Origin: Chara braunii | Lineage: Eukaryota > Streptophyta > Charophyceae > Charales > Characeae | NCBI GenBank assembly: GCA_003427395.1 | Contig: BFEA01000962.1 | Coordinates: 150,746-203,968 of the forward strand | DNA: 53,223 nucleotides | Direction of reading: 5' to 3' | In this document: piece by piece, positions 10,124 through 20,969 of the stretch | How positions within the stretch are numbered: the stretch's first letter is position 1 | How the letters are laid out: each line of letters starts with the position of its first letter | Translations under genes and position numbers: made by a program | The notes under the pieces: model-generated | Database searches by the model: none | Seen by the model: only the letters and a program-made list of their open reading frames with translations | Told to the model about the DNA's origin: nothing

Positions 10124-11601
10124 TCACTAGCTGCATGGCTGAACCGAATCTGGGTAACGCTCCCAGAGTCCCTTGTCCCCCGGGTTGTTTGTGAGGATTC
10201 CCGGCCTCAGAGCCTTGGTGCATTGATAATGGATTCTCTACTTTTTCCCGAAGAAAAAAGAAAAAGAAAAATGTAATGACCCGCCCAAAACACAGACTGA
10301 GAACACTGCTGATTTCTGGGATTTGCCAACGGAATGAATACCTTGCTGAGATTCCCGCATTCTGCTGTGGTCCCAAGTCTGTGTGTGTGCGTGCCTGCTG
10401 GTTTGCATGCCTGTCTGAGTGCTTGCCGGATGTGTGTGTGTGCGTGCCTGTTGGGTTGCATGCCTGTCTGAGTGCTTGCTGGTTGGGTATGTGTGTAACC
10501 CGCCAGGGTACTTGTTGGTTGCAAGGCCCACCGGGCCGGTACTTACCTTTGGCCGTGACTTTGAAGGAATGCAGGGGGGTAAACATGCCGGTAGCGGGGA
10601 GTAGGCCCACGGCACTTAGAGCACTTGGGGAAAAACACTCAAGTAGCAGGTAGGCCGAGCAGAAGAAGACAAAAAGTTGGCATTTTTAGAGGCCCCGTAG
10701 CGGTAGGTTAGAGGCAGGCCGGTACCAGTCCAAGTAGCCCAGGTCTAGGGCCTGTGCGGACAATAACAGAGCCTGCAATGATGTTTCCCTCCAAAAGGGA
10801 GGAGGTACCGGTTGCTGGGAGGCCGCTTGGCCTAGGAAGTCACCGCCCAGGAGGCCAGTGGGCCGCTTGGCCTAGGAAGTCACCGCCCAGGAGGTCGGTA
10901 GGCCGCTATATCTTCAGGAAGAGCGGTGAGCTCTTCCTCATTTGCAGTATGCAAGGATTGGCGACATGCTGCTGGAGCGCAGCGCTGGTCTCAGGCAGCG
11001 CTGCTTGGAGGTGAAGGTCNGCTGGGGCTCANCCTGGCTATGGCGAGCACCCCAGCTTGAAGGAGGAAGAAGGGGGACATGGTAGGAGAGTGGTAGGGCA
11101 CTTACCTGGCTATGGTGGACACCATCTTCATCACCTTGTTGGGCGCTGCATCTGGAAGGCCCCAGTTCGGGTAGCGCTGCACCAGAGCAGCTCAAGGCAG
11201 AGTCAGGCATAGCGGACCAAGTCAAGCAGCGGCATAGCTGCTTTGGGTTGTCTTGGGACATCAGCGCAGCATCATAGCTGCCTCCCAGTAGTCCACCATG
11301 GCCTATGCATGAGAGAGGAGGATGAAGGAGGGAAGACATAGCCATGGTGGACTTTCTTATTGTTGTTGTTGTTGTGAGTTGAGTCAGCAGTAAGGGGGAA
11401 CTTCGGACATTGATTCTGGTTCATCCATTCATTGTTATTATTATTATTGAGAGAAGAATAAGATTGGTGAAGAGAAGGAGGAAGGAGGAAGGTGGAGAGA
11501 GAAGGGGGAATTGTCATTGGTCTTGCTGGTGTACTTCTTCTTCTTCTTCTTCTTCTGAGAGAAGGGGGAATTGTCATTGGTCTTGCTGGTGTACTTCTTC
11601 T

Positions 11602-11633
<32 letters not shown>

Positions 11634-12053
11634 TTTACCTCTCCTCTGGTCTTTATCTCTTTGCAAGTGCTTTCATTTCTTTCGCAATTGGGTGGCATTG
11701 TCTTTCATCGTGAATTTGCACTTGGGAAGTGACCAGGATCGTAACAAAAAGAAAAAAAAGCTTGCCTTATCCCTTGGCTGATGGCCATGCCCTGAAATGA
11801 TGAAATATGGAAAAGAGTTCCTATTTGGATCGTCTCCTCCCCTCCTCATGGTGCTGCAAGATTTGATTACACAATGAGGACTGCTGAGTAGGGATATGAT
11901 CTTAGAGAGTTATGGGCAGCCGATCCCTCGGTTGAGGGCAATCGACGCTGCTCATTAGGCTAACGCTGCGTGCCCGCGTGTCGGTGCATGCACTTTTCTC
12001 GTTTACAGTAGGATGGACACATGGCATGTTTATATGATTTTTGGCTGTTCATA
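10122..12053. other. gene-free interval with short tandem repeats
   Basis: No coding sequence is supported on either strand. Tandem repeats are 10381-10484 (unit 53 bp, TG-rich), 10821-10900 (two 40-bp units, each starting GGCCGCTTGGCC) and 11495-11636 (a 60-bp unit with a CTT microsatellite, repeated about twice). Two single Ns at 11020 and 11032 mark unresolved bases. Otherwise I see nothing. Confidence 0.7.
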
Positions 12054-12196
12054 GGGACGCTGGACCCGTTTTCCAGCAGGTGTTGCTCCCCACCAATAGA
12101 TGGAGCCTCCCCGAGCATGCTAGAGGTGTCTGCTCTTATCAGCGCCCCTAGCATCCACTCGGGTTGTTCAGGAAAAAAAAAAAAAAAAAAAAAAAA
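12054..12196 (+). mobile_element. SINE-like retroposon copy A with 3' hairpin and poly-A
   Basis: Starts GGGACGCTGGACCCGTTTTC and continues with the family block around TTGCTCCCCACCAATAGATG. It then forms a hairpin: 5' arm 12118-12128 (TGCTAGAGGTG), 14-nt loop, 3' arm 12143-12153 (CGCCCCTAGCA), enclosed by CCGAG/CTCGG. It ends in poly-A 12173-12196. It is about 143 bp and non-coding. No RNA polymerase III A or B box is recognised, so tRNA origin is not supported. Confidence 0.75.
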
Positions 12197-12353
12197 GGGA
12201 AAAGTTCAAACTTCAGTGGAAGCAGATGCATAAAATAGTAGATTTATGAATTACCAAGGTCCGGTCAGTTCAATGTTGATATTGGAAGGACATCACCGAT
12301 TTCAAAAGCCTTAGGATGAAGACATGTCTGACAGTCTGAGTGAAACACACCGT

Positions 12354-12706
12354 GGTAGGGGGATAGGCCATCTCTCTTTTCTGAAGCTAATTGGGACAAC
12401 CTCCGTGGCAGGCAACCACAAGGCGGAAAAAAACAGTTACGGTTGGAGGGAGTGATGGCTCCGAGGTAGGGGGATAGGCCATCTCTCTTTTCTGAAGGGA
12501 ATGTGGACAACGTGCGTGGCAGGGTGCAATCATAAACCAAGAGGCGAAAGAAACCAGTTACGGCTGGACGGAATGATGACTCCGTGGTAGGGGGAAAGGC
12601 CGACTCACTTTTCTGAAGCGAAGGTGGACAGCGTGCGTGGCAGGCTGCAATCACGAAACCAAAGGGCGCAAAAAAACAGTTATGGCTGCCAGTGGAGGGA
12701 ATGATG
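12354..12706. repeat. three tandem copies of an approximately 115-bp unit
   Basis: Units begin GGTAGGGGG at 12354, 12465 and 12586. Each continues with TTTTCTGAAG, a GTGGCAGG stretch and AACAGTTA/CGG. Unit lengths are 111, 121 and about 120 bp. No gene is supported. Confidence 0.9.
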
Positions 12707-12754
12707 ATTCTTGGTGTACGTCCACACACATCTTCAAAGCTTCAAAAGTTCAAA

Positions 12755-13080
12755 AGGAATCTCGGGAGCAGCCCGAGATACCTTCTTTTGCAACAAAGGA
12801 ACTATCAGCCTTGGAGCACTTGCCTCGGCCAGGCGGAAGGGTCTTTTTGTTACAAAAGAAGGTACAGGTAGTTTCTTACAAAAGAATGTACAGTCCACTG
12901 AGCGTCAAAAGGAAGCTGGGGAGCGGGCAGAGATACCTAAATTTGCGACAGAGGACATACAGGCTTTGGAGTGCTTGCTTCAGGCCAGGGGAAGGGTCCT
13001 TTTGTTACAAAAGGAGGTACAGGTGCTCTACAGGTGCTATCTTACAAAAGAAGGTACAGACTGCTGAGCCTGGTAAATCT
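12755..13080 (+). repeat. 157-bp direct repeat with protein-like content
   Basis: A segment near 12768 is repeated near 12925. One frame of copy 1 gives EIPSFATKE...GRVFLLQKKVQV. Another frame of copy 2 gives EIPKFATED...GRVLLLQKEVQV. 157 is not a multiple of three, so the copies sit in different frames. The matching peptides suggest an ancestral coding repeat. I recognise no family. Confidence 0.5.
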
Positions 13081-13154
13081 GCGAAAAGACTTTTCAAGAA
13101 TGGTATTCTGCACCTTTCAGGTATATTTGTCACAATGGGTCACCCACCACTGCT

Positions 13155-13410
13155 CACCAAAAGTGCAAAATGGAAATGAATCTTGTGCTAGAACATGAAA
13201 AGATACACAGTGACTGCGGGATTTTTTCTATTTTGTGCATGTGGTGAGTAGTGGAGCTAGGCCCAATATAGCGTATGGCTGCACTACTCTCCAAATGTGC
13301 AAAATGAGACGTGATCCACAGCTAGAACATGGAACGATACATTGACATCTTTTTTGCCTTTTGTGCATGTGGAGAATAGTGCAGGGAGACCCATATACAT
13401 GGGGGGAAGC
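13155..13410. repeat. two tandem units of approximately 134 bp with internal inverted repeats
   Basis: GTGCAAAATG boxes at 13163 and 13297, followed by CTAGAACATG boxes near 13186 and 13321, define a period of about 134 bp. Each unit also carries TTTGTGCATGTGG, which is inverted relative to the GTGCAAAA box. The TTTTGCACATT...GAGAGTAGTG motif links it to the repeats at 33723 and 38250. Confidence 0.65.
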
Positions 13411-13556
13411 ATGTATTTGCTACGGTACTTCTCCAGACTGAGGGAATACCCGCACTTGCACTTTCCAGAATGCATCGGACTGTAATTTCGGCCACACCTG
13501 TATGCATCTGGCCACAATTCCGTCCAGAAATAAGTAAAGGGGTTCTAATGTGGGTA

Positions 13557-13714
13557 TGCCCTGAGGGAAGCAGAGTTGAGTTTACTCAACAACTGAATCT
13601 GGACGCGTTCGTGGAGATGTGAAACCCAACACCATTTTCTGCCTATCTCCTCAAACATGTCAAGATTTGGGCGTAGAGTAAACTAGAATGCTGCTAGTGG
13701 CACTCGGCCCCGGT
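13557..13714. mobile_element. degenerate foldback element, same family as 43819-43993
   Basis: Contains AACTGAATCTGGACGCGTTC, GTGGAGATGTG, CAACACCATTTTCTGC and GCTGCTAGTGGCACTCGGCC in the same order as the foldback at 43819. The arms here are more diverged. Non-coding. Confidence 0.65.
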
Positions 13715-13756
13715 ATGGGCCTCTCCACAGCAATCCTTTTTCTTTTTTTTTTTTTA

Positions 13757-13923
13757 GTTAAACCACCGCTACCTTTCCCATATGTCGGCCACAGGCGTCT
13801 AGTAGCCTGCTCCTGAAAAATAGCTGCCACCGCCTTCGATATTTTTCATCGATGGCGCGTGGCGGCTGAATTTGAATTTGAGGCCCGCGGCCCCACATAT
13901 GAGAAAGGTAGTGGTGGTTTAAC
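13757..13923. mobile_element. 167-bp foldback/MITE-like element
   Basis: The left arm 13757-13790 (GTTAAACCACCGCTACCTTT...) is the near-perfect reverse complement of the right arm 13889-13923, with about four differences. A second inverted pair lies inside: AGCTGCCACCGCC against GGCGCGTGGCGGCT, around CGAT...ATCG. The whole element folds into a long hairpin. It has no coding capacity, and no certain target-site duplication was found. Confidence 0.8.
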
Positions 13924-13954
13924 AAACCCATTGATTACTCATTAAGAAAAAGAC

Positions 13955-14041
13955 GGGGTAACATGTACTTCATGTACTTCATTGGTTGGAACACTACACA
14001 GTGGTGAGGGGTAACATGTACTTCATTGGTTGGAACACTGC
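13955..14041. repeat. short direct duplication
   Basis: GGTAACATGTACTTCAT...TGGTTGGAACACT occurs at about 13956-13995 and again at about 14010-14039. The first copy carries an extra internal repeat of GTACTTCAT. Confidence 0.85.
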
Positions 14042-14266
14042 AGATATGTCAATTAGTCTGCTCTCACTGGTTTCGCCTGAAACTCCGATTCCGACGACAA
14101 TTGCAACTTTGGTCAGCATGCCTATAAGAGACAAGTTTCAATTCCGCATGATTCCAGAAATCTTGATGCCCCGTCTGATCATAGACAATCCGGAGAACGG
14201 AAAGAAGTTGAAGTTCTCCGTTCCAATTCTGGATGTTCAGTTCATGCAGGGTCTTTTTTTTTTTAT
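14042..14266 (+). pseudogene. LINE B1 ORF1 fragment
   Basis: One frame encodes FQFRMIPEILMPRLII, then a Lys-rich turn and KLKFSVPILDVQF. It lines up with FQFRLFPEDMMSKISV ... IKFSIPLINARI in the ORF1 of copy B2 (20575-20680). So it is a fragment of family-B ORF1. It is cut off at a poly-T/TATA stretch near 14258-14280. The function of this ORF1 (RNA-binding coat protein in LINEs generally) is inferred from position only. Confidence 0.7.
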
Positions 14267-14399
14267 ATATATATATAGGAAAACAATCCGTCGATTACGT
14301 ATGAGAAACAACGGCAGTTCTCAGGAAAAACTGCCTATGATCTACCCGACCACAATCCAACCTGGAAATAGAAGATCCTAACTAAACCTCCTACTGTTT

Positions 14400-15300
14400 A
14401 CACCTCCCTTTCAACCAGCGAAAAAACGTTAAGTCCAAGCGTTCAGTCCTCGTACCAGAACTCAGCTGATCTCATACCCCCCTATGCTAGGGTTACAGAA
14501 CAACACAGACTTCCCCAGTACCGACCAGCCTGGTTCAGACGGCAAAGAGTGCCTTCCTCCCTCGACACTCTCGATTAGCCACACACCCCTAAGTTACAGG
14601 GAAAACCCCCGGCAAAAGCTACGTCGGACAAACTGGTTATGCCTTCCTCCCTCGACATAACTCCACAGACCTCTTGCTCCCCCAGGTTACAGAGCGAAAG
14701 CTCCAGCACCAGCCTACGTCGTCCCAACTTTGTCCTTCTGACCTACTTACTTGGACAGACGTCCCTTCCCATGTTGGACCCCCCTTGCTTCCTCCCATCT
14801 TTCAGTTCTCACCTTTTCCTTCCCCCCTAACATTCTATCCACAATCTCCCTGATCATAGGCAGAAACCCATCAGAAAATTTCATAAGAACTTAGACTAAG
14901 ACCATACGAGAAAAGTCTGATTGGCCTGAGCACAGGAAGAGAGGAAAACAAAAACCACCAAACATCCAGCTCTCTCCTCGCACCACAGAGGAAAGACTGT
15001 AGCCCACATGTTCAGTCCTCCCACCAGAGCTCGCCAGGTCTCATACCCCCCCAGCTAGGATGACAGGGCAACACCAACTGCCCCAGTACCGATCGAGCTG
15101 ATTCTGACGGTCAGGAAGTGTCTTCCTCCCTCGACAACTTCCTTACTTGAAAAACGCCCAGCTGCGCTGAATAGGATGGTTATGCCTTCCACCCTCGGCA
15201 TAGCTCCAATAGTCTCAAGCTTCACCCCTGGTTACAAAGCACCTCGCTCAAGCACCGACCATTGTCACCCCACCCTGCCCTTCTAATTAGACCTACCTCC
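14400..15300 (+). repeat. degenerate GC-rich repeat array
   Basis: Repeated blocks such as CTCATACCCCCC...GCTAGG...ACAG, CAACACCA, CCCCAGTACCGA and CTTCCTCCCTCGACA occur at about 14475-14580, 14640-14700, 15050-15130 and 15180-15260. The reverse complement of 34850-35640 carries the same blocks. No gene is supported here. Confidence 0.6.
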
Positions 15301-15448
15301 TTAACACTAATCCCTCCTTTGCCCGCGTACCCACCACACTTACCCAGCAACCTTAGGACCAATCTTCCCCTTCCTGCTATCCGGCGTCAACTAAGATTAT
15401 ACTAGCAAGAAATTTCAAAAAATTAGAAAATATCAAGCACAAAAAATC

Positions 15449-16154
15449 TTGAAAAATCACATGGACATCTCAGCGCCCACTGTTCTCACAGGGAGAGGGG
15501 AAGAGAGGGAGAAGAACAACCCTCTCTCCCCATGGAAACTTCAGCACCTATTGAAGTCTCGGATACCTATAAAAGGGGTCACAAGAGCCAAAGGGATTAC
15601 TCCCCTCCTCCAAAAAACGACCCCCTGTTTGTTTACTGCCTCCGGGGGAAGGCGCCCCCTCACCTCCCCGCCCCAGTTCAAAACAGCCCCCAGGATACCC
15701 CTCCTGCTCCCTCAGTCACATACAATACCCCCTAGAGTATGCCCCCGCAGAGCAAAACATCCTCCCTATCTTCCTGCCCCATCCCCTCCAAGTGGAACAA
15801 CACTCTCAACTCTCACCCTGTTGACATCAGCACCCCTTGTCCTCTCTCCCCAAACGCCATAGCTGAATTGGAAATCTTTAAACAAGAAGGACTACGGTTA
15901 CTTCCGATAACATGGATCGTCAACAAGAAGAAGCAGGAATTGATAAGGATCAGAGTGTCGCCCTTAAGCTCGGAAGAGTTCTTATCAGAGTTGGAGACAA
16001 AACTCCGAAAAGAGAAGAAACTCCCATCTCCTATGGTGCGTATCTATTTGACATCTTGTTGTCGGCAGGAACCTTGAGTGGCTTACAAGAGCCAATTGGT
16101 GAGCAAGCAACCCACTTCATCCAACAGGTTGAGGAGCGTGAAGCGAATGGGTAA
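15449..16154 (+). CDS. uncertain ORFs upstream of LINE B1 ORF2
   Basis: 15449-15862 is Pro-rich and probably not functional. 15912-16154 is 80 codons with acceptable amino-acid mix (VGDKTPKREETPISYGAYLF...) ending just before the ORF2 start. It could be the 3' end of an ORF1-like protein. I recognise no domain. Its placement directly before the endonuclease start suggests it belongs to the LINE, but it has no counterpart that I can see in copy B2. Confidence 0.3.
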
Positions 16155-18980
16155 GCTTAAGTTATCATCATGGAACATGCAGGGGTTAGGAGAAACAGGG
16201 GGGAGATGCAAGAAGGAAAAACTGAAACGGTGGATCCACGAGAACAAAGTACAAATCACTTGCCTGCAGGAAAACGTTATGGGAGGAGAAGTTGAAATCG
16301 CTAGGATATTGGTGGGATGGGTTACAATTGTGGTCACATGCCCGAGGCACAAGGGGAGGCATACGAATTTTGATTCATAGGAATTTAGAAGCGGTAATTA
16401 TAGATTCTTACGCGGCTTTGAGGCAAATGGGCTTGGGTGAAAATTTTCGTGGAGGAAGAAGAGTGGTTTGTAGCAACAGTTTACGCACCTACCGACCAAA
16501 GAGAAAAAAGAACTTTCCGTGAGGAACTATTGTACATGATCCCACACTGTGACAGAACTGTCATAGTGGGAGACATGGACCCTGAGGGCACTCAGCAGTT
16601 ATCGCTGGACAAGGAGGCGTTGTTAATAATGTCAAGCACCATGTCATACCTTGATCGGATAGATCCATAAAGACAGGGTAACCCGGAGAGGCAGGGCTTC
16701 ACGTGGTTCTCAAACCCACGCCCAAAATTAGGAGTAATCTGTAGAAGACTAGTCTAAGATTACTTCTTAATTTCAGCAAGGTTGTGGGAAATGGTACACG
16801 TGGTCAAAGTGGATACACGGTCTGTCTCTGGCCGCAAACCAATCACTCTAGGTCGTACAACAAGTCCAGTGAGAAGAGGCAAAGGATCCTTCAGATTCAT
16901 TTTGTAGAGCCTGAAGGACCCAGGGCTAAGGGAGTGGATGAACAAGTTATGGAGAGACCTACAGAACGCAAAACCATTGTACGAATCGCTAGTGAAATGG
17001 TGGGATGTCGGGACTACTATCTTCTCTACATTGTTGAGCGTCTTTTCTCGAATACTAGCTTTTCACAGAAGGAAATAGGAGCAAACAATAAAGAAGAGGA
17101 TCGAATATGTAGAAAGGAGGATAAAAGAACACCCTATCTAGGGAGTGGTGTCGGGAAAGGAGAGAGTTAAACTGTTAAAAGACGGCGCCGAAATACAAGT
17201 GAGAAAATCAGAGGTATGTGCAGAGCGGTTGAAGGTTAAAGGGGTAGTAGTGTATAATCGAAGGACTCGCGAATCCTTTAAGAAATTGTTGCCTAGTAGG
17301 TCGTCAGTGTCAATGATTGAACTCCAACATTCGTTTGACAATGGCGCGGCGACAACCAAAGAGCTGATGGAGCTGTGTAATTATGCAACTCTCTACTACA
17401 GAGACATTTTGACATCCCGTACACACAGAGTCACAGTAATTACAGACTCTGAGCTAAAGGAAGGAAACAACCATTGGGAAAACACTTTCATCAAACTTTC
17501 AAGGGTAGCGAAGCTAAACCTTGATCGACCACTAACAAAAGTCGAAGCGCTGGAAGCGTTGAAGGTAATGGCCAAGGGCAAAGCCCCCACGGAGTTGTAC
17601 CGAGAATTGTGGCAGACCATTGGAGTCCACTTGGTGAAAATCTACAACTAAGTAATGGAAGGAGGGAAGTTGTCAACCAGCATATGCAGAGGAGTGATCT
17701 CTGTACTTTTCAAAGAAGGAGACCGTACAAAGATCAAAAATTGGAGACCGGTGTCATGAACGTATCTTATAAAATACTGGCAAACATTTTTGCAAGAAGA
17801 CTAGGATGGTACTTAGCCCAGCTGGGCTTCGTCAGGGTTAGATCTATCTTCAATAACATCATCACGACTATTCAGACACTTGAAATGGTCCAACAAAAAG
17901 ACCTGAACAATTCAGTGTTGTTCCTGGATTTGGAGAAGGCGTATGACCGAGTAAACTGGTCATATATCCTCAGGACACTCAAAAGGATGGACTTTGGAAA
18001 AACTTCATCAAATGTGTGAAAACGTCGTACAGGAGTGTCCATTGACACCATTATTATTTGCATTCCAATTTGAGTCGTTATGAACAACATCATAGAGTAT
18101 CCACAGATAAGAGGCATGCCAGTAGCAACAACCACCTACAAGGTGAAGGCACTAGCAAAAGACCTGTTTGCAGTGTCGGACAATACACATGACTCTATGG
18201 CAGCGCTGAAGGCATGCCTATATGAATACTCTGACCTATCATAAGATGTCATTAATTGGCATAAATCATTGTACCTGCTTCTAAAATGGTATGATTCAGC
18301 AATGGAGTGGGGGATGAGGAGAATAGAGAAGGAAGACTTAGAGAGATTCTTAGAGGTGCAAATATCACTGATGAATTGTGCAGCAGCACAAGATAATCTC
18401 CTACTTCAGAAAGTCCGTCATCGGCTGACCACCGGGGTAAAGCCCCTCACTTGTCGATATTCGAAGATCATGAGTACTGAATGAATCCTTATTCACACTA
18501 CTTTGGTTTGTCGTAGCTGTGAGAAGAATTGGTGATTGTACATACAAGCTGATATGGACACGTGCTGCAAGGTTCATCAAGAAGTCATTTGCAGGTGACC
18601 AGGAAGCCTTCATCTCAAAGGTGGCGTGGGAAATGCTATGCCTGCCTAGGGAAGGAGGCTTGGGAATGGTGGACCCGAACAAACAAAATGAGTCAATGCT
18701 GATCAAATTGATTGTGCGTGCCTGCCTGGAGAACCTAGTCCCACACTGGGTACAATTGGCAAAGTCTACACTAGCCAGCGAAAGAAACTTATCAAGAGTT
18801 GAAGATCTATGGACATGTCTGTTCCCATATACTCGAACCAGCCCGGGAGAGTCAAGTCCCCTTTTGGGCAGCAATTATTCAGGCATAGAGAAAGTTATGC
18901 TCGAATGTCTGGACACCCTCAAAGACGAAGGTAGAAGTGTTGGCCCATTTTGCAACCGATCTTCGAGAATCCAAGGGTAA
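16148..18980 (+). pseudogene. LINE B1 ORF2: endonuclease and reverse transcriptase, decayed
   Basis: It starts MGKLKLSSWNMQGLG, the N-terminus of an APE-type endonuclease, followed by CLQE, ARGTRGGIRILIHR, ATVYAPTDQREKRTF and VIVGDMD. The last is the GDxN box with Asp where Asn is usual. After a linker come VISVLFKEGDRTKIKNWRPVS, LFLDLEKAYDRVNW (motif A) and CPLTPLLF (motif B remnant). At motif C it reads ALAKDLFAVS, where copy B2 has ALVDDLFAVS, so one catalytic Asp is lost. The C-terminal part 18519-18980 contains FAGDQEAFISKVAWE and GGLGMVDPNKQN. Many stops and frameshifts. The finger end is missing. Plus strand. Confidence 0.85.
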
Positions 18981-19069
18981 TAACGAGGAACAGTTCCTAG
19001 TTCAAGGCAGACTCTCAATCTCAGCGCTTTTGTAAGGCGAGTTAGAGAAAGGCGTGCTAAGACTCGTGT

Positions 19070-19403
19070 AAATGGACATTTTTATTTTTTGAACGAAATT
19101 GAAACTGAGTTTTTTTTCAACTTTTTTGGCCGAAAACTCGAGTAAATTTTGCTGCTCCTCAGGGTCCGGCGTTTTTAAAACGTCGGATCCCCTAGATGTA
19201 TCAGGACTAAGCTTAAGACCAGATACATCTAGGGGGGACCGCCTGGATGTATCTGCTCTCAAGGTAGGTCCAGATACATACAGGGGGTCCAACGTTTTAA
19301 GAACGCCAGACCCTCAAGAGCAGCAAAATTTAGACGAGTTTTCGGCCAAAAAAGTTGAAAAAACTTAGTTTCAATTTTGTTCAAAAAATATTAAATGTCC
19401 ATT
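19070..19403. mobile_element. 334-bp foldback element with nested hairpins
   Basis: The left half from AAATGGACATTTTTATTTTT is mirrored by the right half ending AATGTCCATTT, at about 90% identity over about 130 bp, including TTTTTGGCCGAAAACTCG and TTTTGCTGCTC. Between the arms four copies of a GATGTATCTG-type box alternate in orientation (about 19188, 19221, 19243, 19270), giving two hairpins inside the big one. Non-coding. It sits between LINE B1 and LINE B2. Confidence 0.88.
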
Positions 19404-19559
19404 TTCTTGAAATAGTAGTTCTGGAAGATATGCTACAAAAGAAGTTTTGAGAGATTATAAAGGCGTAACCTGCAAAACCTGACAAGTCAAGACCAAAGTT
19501 AATGAATCTGAAGTATGATTTCGCAAGGGAAGCAGAAACAACATTCTTTCCGGAGGCCT

Positions 19560-20969
19560 CGATGAAACATCACACTTATATGTCGAGCAACTCCATGGTG
19601 CGAAATATGTCGGTGGTGGTTCCATACGACAACAAACGGTTGTCCAAGGTCGACTGGACAGAACGAGCTAAGTGAATGAGGAGGAGAATTAGAAGATAAC
19701 TTCAGTGGAAGAAGAAGAAATCAGAGAGAGGAGGTAAACTTAAGGGCAATAAGGGACACGGCAAGGGATCAACCTGCCGGCATGGAAGAAGCAGATGCAG
19801 AATCTCAATCTGGTCAAAGCGACCCAGGATTGACACATCAACCAATCGCCATAACACAACAGGCACAACAACAAGCTCAAGTGCCCCATCAACAATAAGG
19901 CATACAAGTCATGCGTCCAACTTTGATAACATCGCCCTATCGAAAAGTCAAACATAGAGTTTTGTCACCTCCATATACAGCAGGCTCGTCACAATATTGG
20001 CAGCAAATACAAGCAGCCAATATTTGGCAACACACAACGCTCTTGCAAGCATAAGGAGGCATGCCTACGCTCTACGAAGCACCTATTGAAACAAAGTTAC
20101 CATAGAGATGAGCACAACCAAGACCAACAGAAGTGACAAAAACGGGCATGGGGGGAAGACAAGACACCGGAGGCGGTCCACCAGCCATGTTGGAAGCAAG
20201 GATGGAGGTAGAAAAAAAAAATTCATTGGGAAAGAGGAAGATTCGAGGAGATGGGATCGATAACACTACCGAAGCCTCGAAAGATGACGGGGGAGGACCG
20301 ACATAAGGAGGGGTAACGGCGATAGTTATGAGGGGCAAAAAGGAGGAAGGGACGACCTTCAGGCATATTCCAGAAGGAGTTAGAAACGACAGGCAGAGGC
20401 GAGAAGGAATTAGAGGAGTTTTTCTCGTCTCGTTCGTTCTCAGTCTCCACGACCTTAACTTTTATGTTTTGGGCTTAAGACAAGAGATGAAAAATCTTAT
20501 ATTGGCGGCTACCCCAATTGAAGGTCTAGCCACACCACAAACAATTATCCAAACACTGGAGAGACTCTTTCCGGATCGTTTTCAATTTCGACTATTCCCT
20601 GAGGATATGATGTCAAAGATCTCGGTGGATATCATGGGAGGAAGAAGGATAAAATTCTCCATACCACTAATCAATGCAAGAATTTCCAACGAACATTGGG
20701 ATAGGATGCTTCAAGTGGCGATGGAATGCATTCTACTCAGTTCATTTACCATGGGAGACCATTTCATCCTCCTATATACGTATGTTGAAACAGGAGTGGG
20801 AGCTGACTTCCTCCAGAAACTGGACGAAGTGCTCCCACGCCGAAGACCTCTGACATCGATGTATCTGGCAGAAAGCCTCAATGATAAATGGCCGGAAGTC
20901 ATAAAACCGGAAGTGGCAAACGTGGAGCAGATCCAAGTATCGTCAGCCTCAGGAACATGGAATAGTTAG
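19560..20969 (+). pseudogene. LINE B2 ORF1 with several stops
   Basis: From about 19740 a single frame runs into the open stretch 20328-20969. The first part is Gln-rich (THQPIAITQQAQQQAQVPHQ) and broken by TAA/TAG/TGA codons, mostly where CAA, CGA or similar would fit. The last 213 codons are open. They contain TPIEGLATPQTIIQTLERLF, FQFRLFPEDMMSK, IKFSIPLI and a helical C-terminus. Homology with the 14042-14266 fragment and position before the endonuclease identify it as ORF1. I see no CCHC knuckle. The likely role is RNA binding, inferred only from LINE organisation. Confidence 0.65.
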
